NCBI GenBank assembly: GCA_964017185.1
Contig: OZ024876.1
Span: forward strand, 16,690,226-16,754,225
From: Rugalucina vietnamica
Taxonomy: Eukaryota > Mollusca > Bivalvia > Lucinida > Lucinidae
Direction of reading: 5' to 3'
DNA: 64,000 nt
Position numbers and translations under genes: made by a program. Numbering within the stretch: the first letter of the stretch is position 1; each line of letters opens with the position of its first letter. Below the pieces are notes generated by a model. It was not told where the DNA came from. It was given only the letters and a program-made list of their open reading frames with translations, and did not search any database. This document shows positions 62,975-64,000 of this stretch, piece after piece.

Positions 62975-62975
62975 C

Positions 62976-63236
62976 TGGTCCCGAGGTTATAAAACTTTTT
63001 TCAAGCTCAGCTCAGCTGAGCATGAAATTTCAACAGCTCATAAATGTTGAAATAGTCAAAATTAGTGGAAAATTCAGGCTCAAATCTCATAAACTAGGTT
63101 TAGATCACCAGAGCCTGTAATTTATCCTGCTTATAAATGTTAAAATGCCAACAATTGTTGTCATTTTAACATTTATGAGCAGGATAAATTTTATACTCAG
63201 CTTAGCTGAGCATGAAAAAAGTTTTATAACCTCGGG
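62976..63236. mobile_element. MITE-2, best copy (TCCCGAGGTTATAAAAC ends)
   Basis: Inverted ends TCCCGAGGTTATAAAACTTT and AAAGTTTTATAACCTCGGGA, then AGCTCAGCTGAG on both sides. A large palindrome AATGTTAAAATGCCAAC / GTTGTCATTTTAACATTTAT follows, with GAGCAGGATAAAT. CCTGG flanks both sides. The insertion is at the acceptor of E1. Confidence 0.9.
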
Positions 63237-63439
63237 ACCTGGTTTACAAGGTATAAGTGGCTTAACCAACATACCAGGCTGACTTACTGAAGAACCCGGC
63301 AAATTGCTTTCCACCTACCATGCTTTCTCTAAAGCACAACTGAGATGACAGACAAAAAGAAACTTGGCTCAATTTTCAGTCAAACTGAATGTTTCCCCTA
63401 GAACTCTGAATTATGAGATCATGAAGTAAGACAAGTAGC

Positions 63440-64000
63440 ACAAGGGCAACGATTGCTCACCTGAGAGTCACCAAGTATAGTCACTGGAGAAGATTTTTGA
63501 GTGGTTTTTACCATATATGGGTGTGGCGGCCATCTTGGTCATGTGGCCCGGACTTCGCGATTAAACTTTCACTCCCCTTATCCATGGATGCTCCACATAA
63601 AATTTCACTTTGACTGGCCAAGCAATTTCAGAGCTGAAGATCTTTGAAAAGTGTGTATGGATGACAGACCGGCCAAGGTCAAGAGATGACCTTGACCTAA
63701 ATTAAGCATGAACCTTCATCTACTCTATTAGTTGTTTGCATCTACCACTTTCCAGGTCTCCGGCTGCACTAGTTTCCAAAATATCCAGTTTTCACTTTTT
63801 CCCATGTAAAAGCCAATGTTTCCAAAATTGACCTTGCGGTAAAATAGGTCAAGGTCATTGCAGAGTCACGATTCATATACACATTGTATTACTTGGGTCA
63901 TAGATGCTTCATGCCAAGTTTCGTTGAAATCAGTCCACCAGTTCCAGAGAAGATGATTTTTGAAAGGTTTTTACCATATATGGGCATGGCAGCCATCTTG
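63440..64000. repeat. family F element, 5' part
   Basis: GCTCACCTGAG at 63458 is followed by cores with GGCGGCCATCTTGGTCATGT that run off the right edge. Confidence 0.85.

Noticed and set aside
2108..62974. Calling the gene FRYL rather than FRY
   Set aside because: The FRY/FRYL split is a vertebrate duplication; an invertebrate gene cannot be assigned to one of them from this sequence.

Overview
The window is eukaryotic, AT-rich and very repeat-dense. It looks like a marine invertebrate and most probably a mollusc: short exons sit in long introns packed with MITEs, tRNA-derived SINEs, an L1-type LINE and arrays ending in (GACG)n-type tracts. The mollusc placement (bivalve favoured) rests on the look of the repeats plus a metazoan gene, so it is an inference.

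Only one host gene is visible: the 3' part of a furry (FRY/FRYL) orthologue on the minus strand, read from about 63.0 kb down to about 2.1 kb. I could place 30 exons, about 4.77 kb and about 1,590 codons. They were placed by protein similarity recalled from the family, by splice sites and by phase; all joins keep one open frame. They cover the C-terminal half of this HEAT-repeat NDR-kinase scaffold, including the conserved [23 protein letters not shown] and ELPG blocks. Transcript 5' exons lie beyond the right edge. The 3' end is unclear because the last exon runs into a MITE. One intron (6236-4448) has all the marks of a U12-type AT-AC intron. No RNA genes, other host genes, CRISPR arrays or bacterial features were found.

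Layout: 0-13.5 kb holds the last exons (E30-E25), two long tandem-core repeat elements and many MITEs. 13.7-17 kb holds E25-E23 and a 25-copy minisatellite built from the splice acceptor of E24. 17-31 kb holds E22-E18 in MITE and repeat sequence. 31-38 kb holds E17-E16, a 1.6 kb tandem array, a SINE and a 2.5 kb LINE, each of the last two inserted in an older MITE with target-site duplications. 38-50 kb holds E15-E8, with minisatellites made of the exon end plus donor of E15 and of E9, and two large 165-bp-core arrays. 50-57 kb holds E7 and two elements with long inverted termini. 57-63 kb holds E6-E1.

The most notable signals are (1) tandem arrays whose unit spans an exon-intron junction in three exons of one gene, with arrays or duplicates touching the junctions of others, (2) the AT-AC intron, (3) several unrelated repeat families that share one architecture (tandem cores, ACGG-rich tract, terminal stem-loop), and (4) a readable sequence of nested insertions that gives relative ages.
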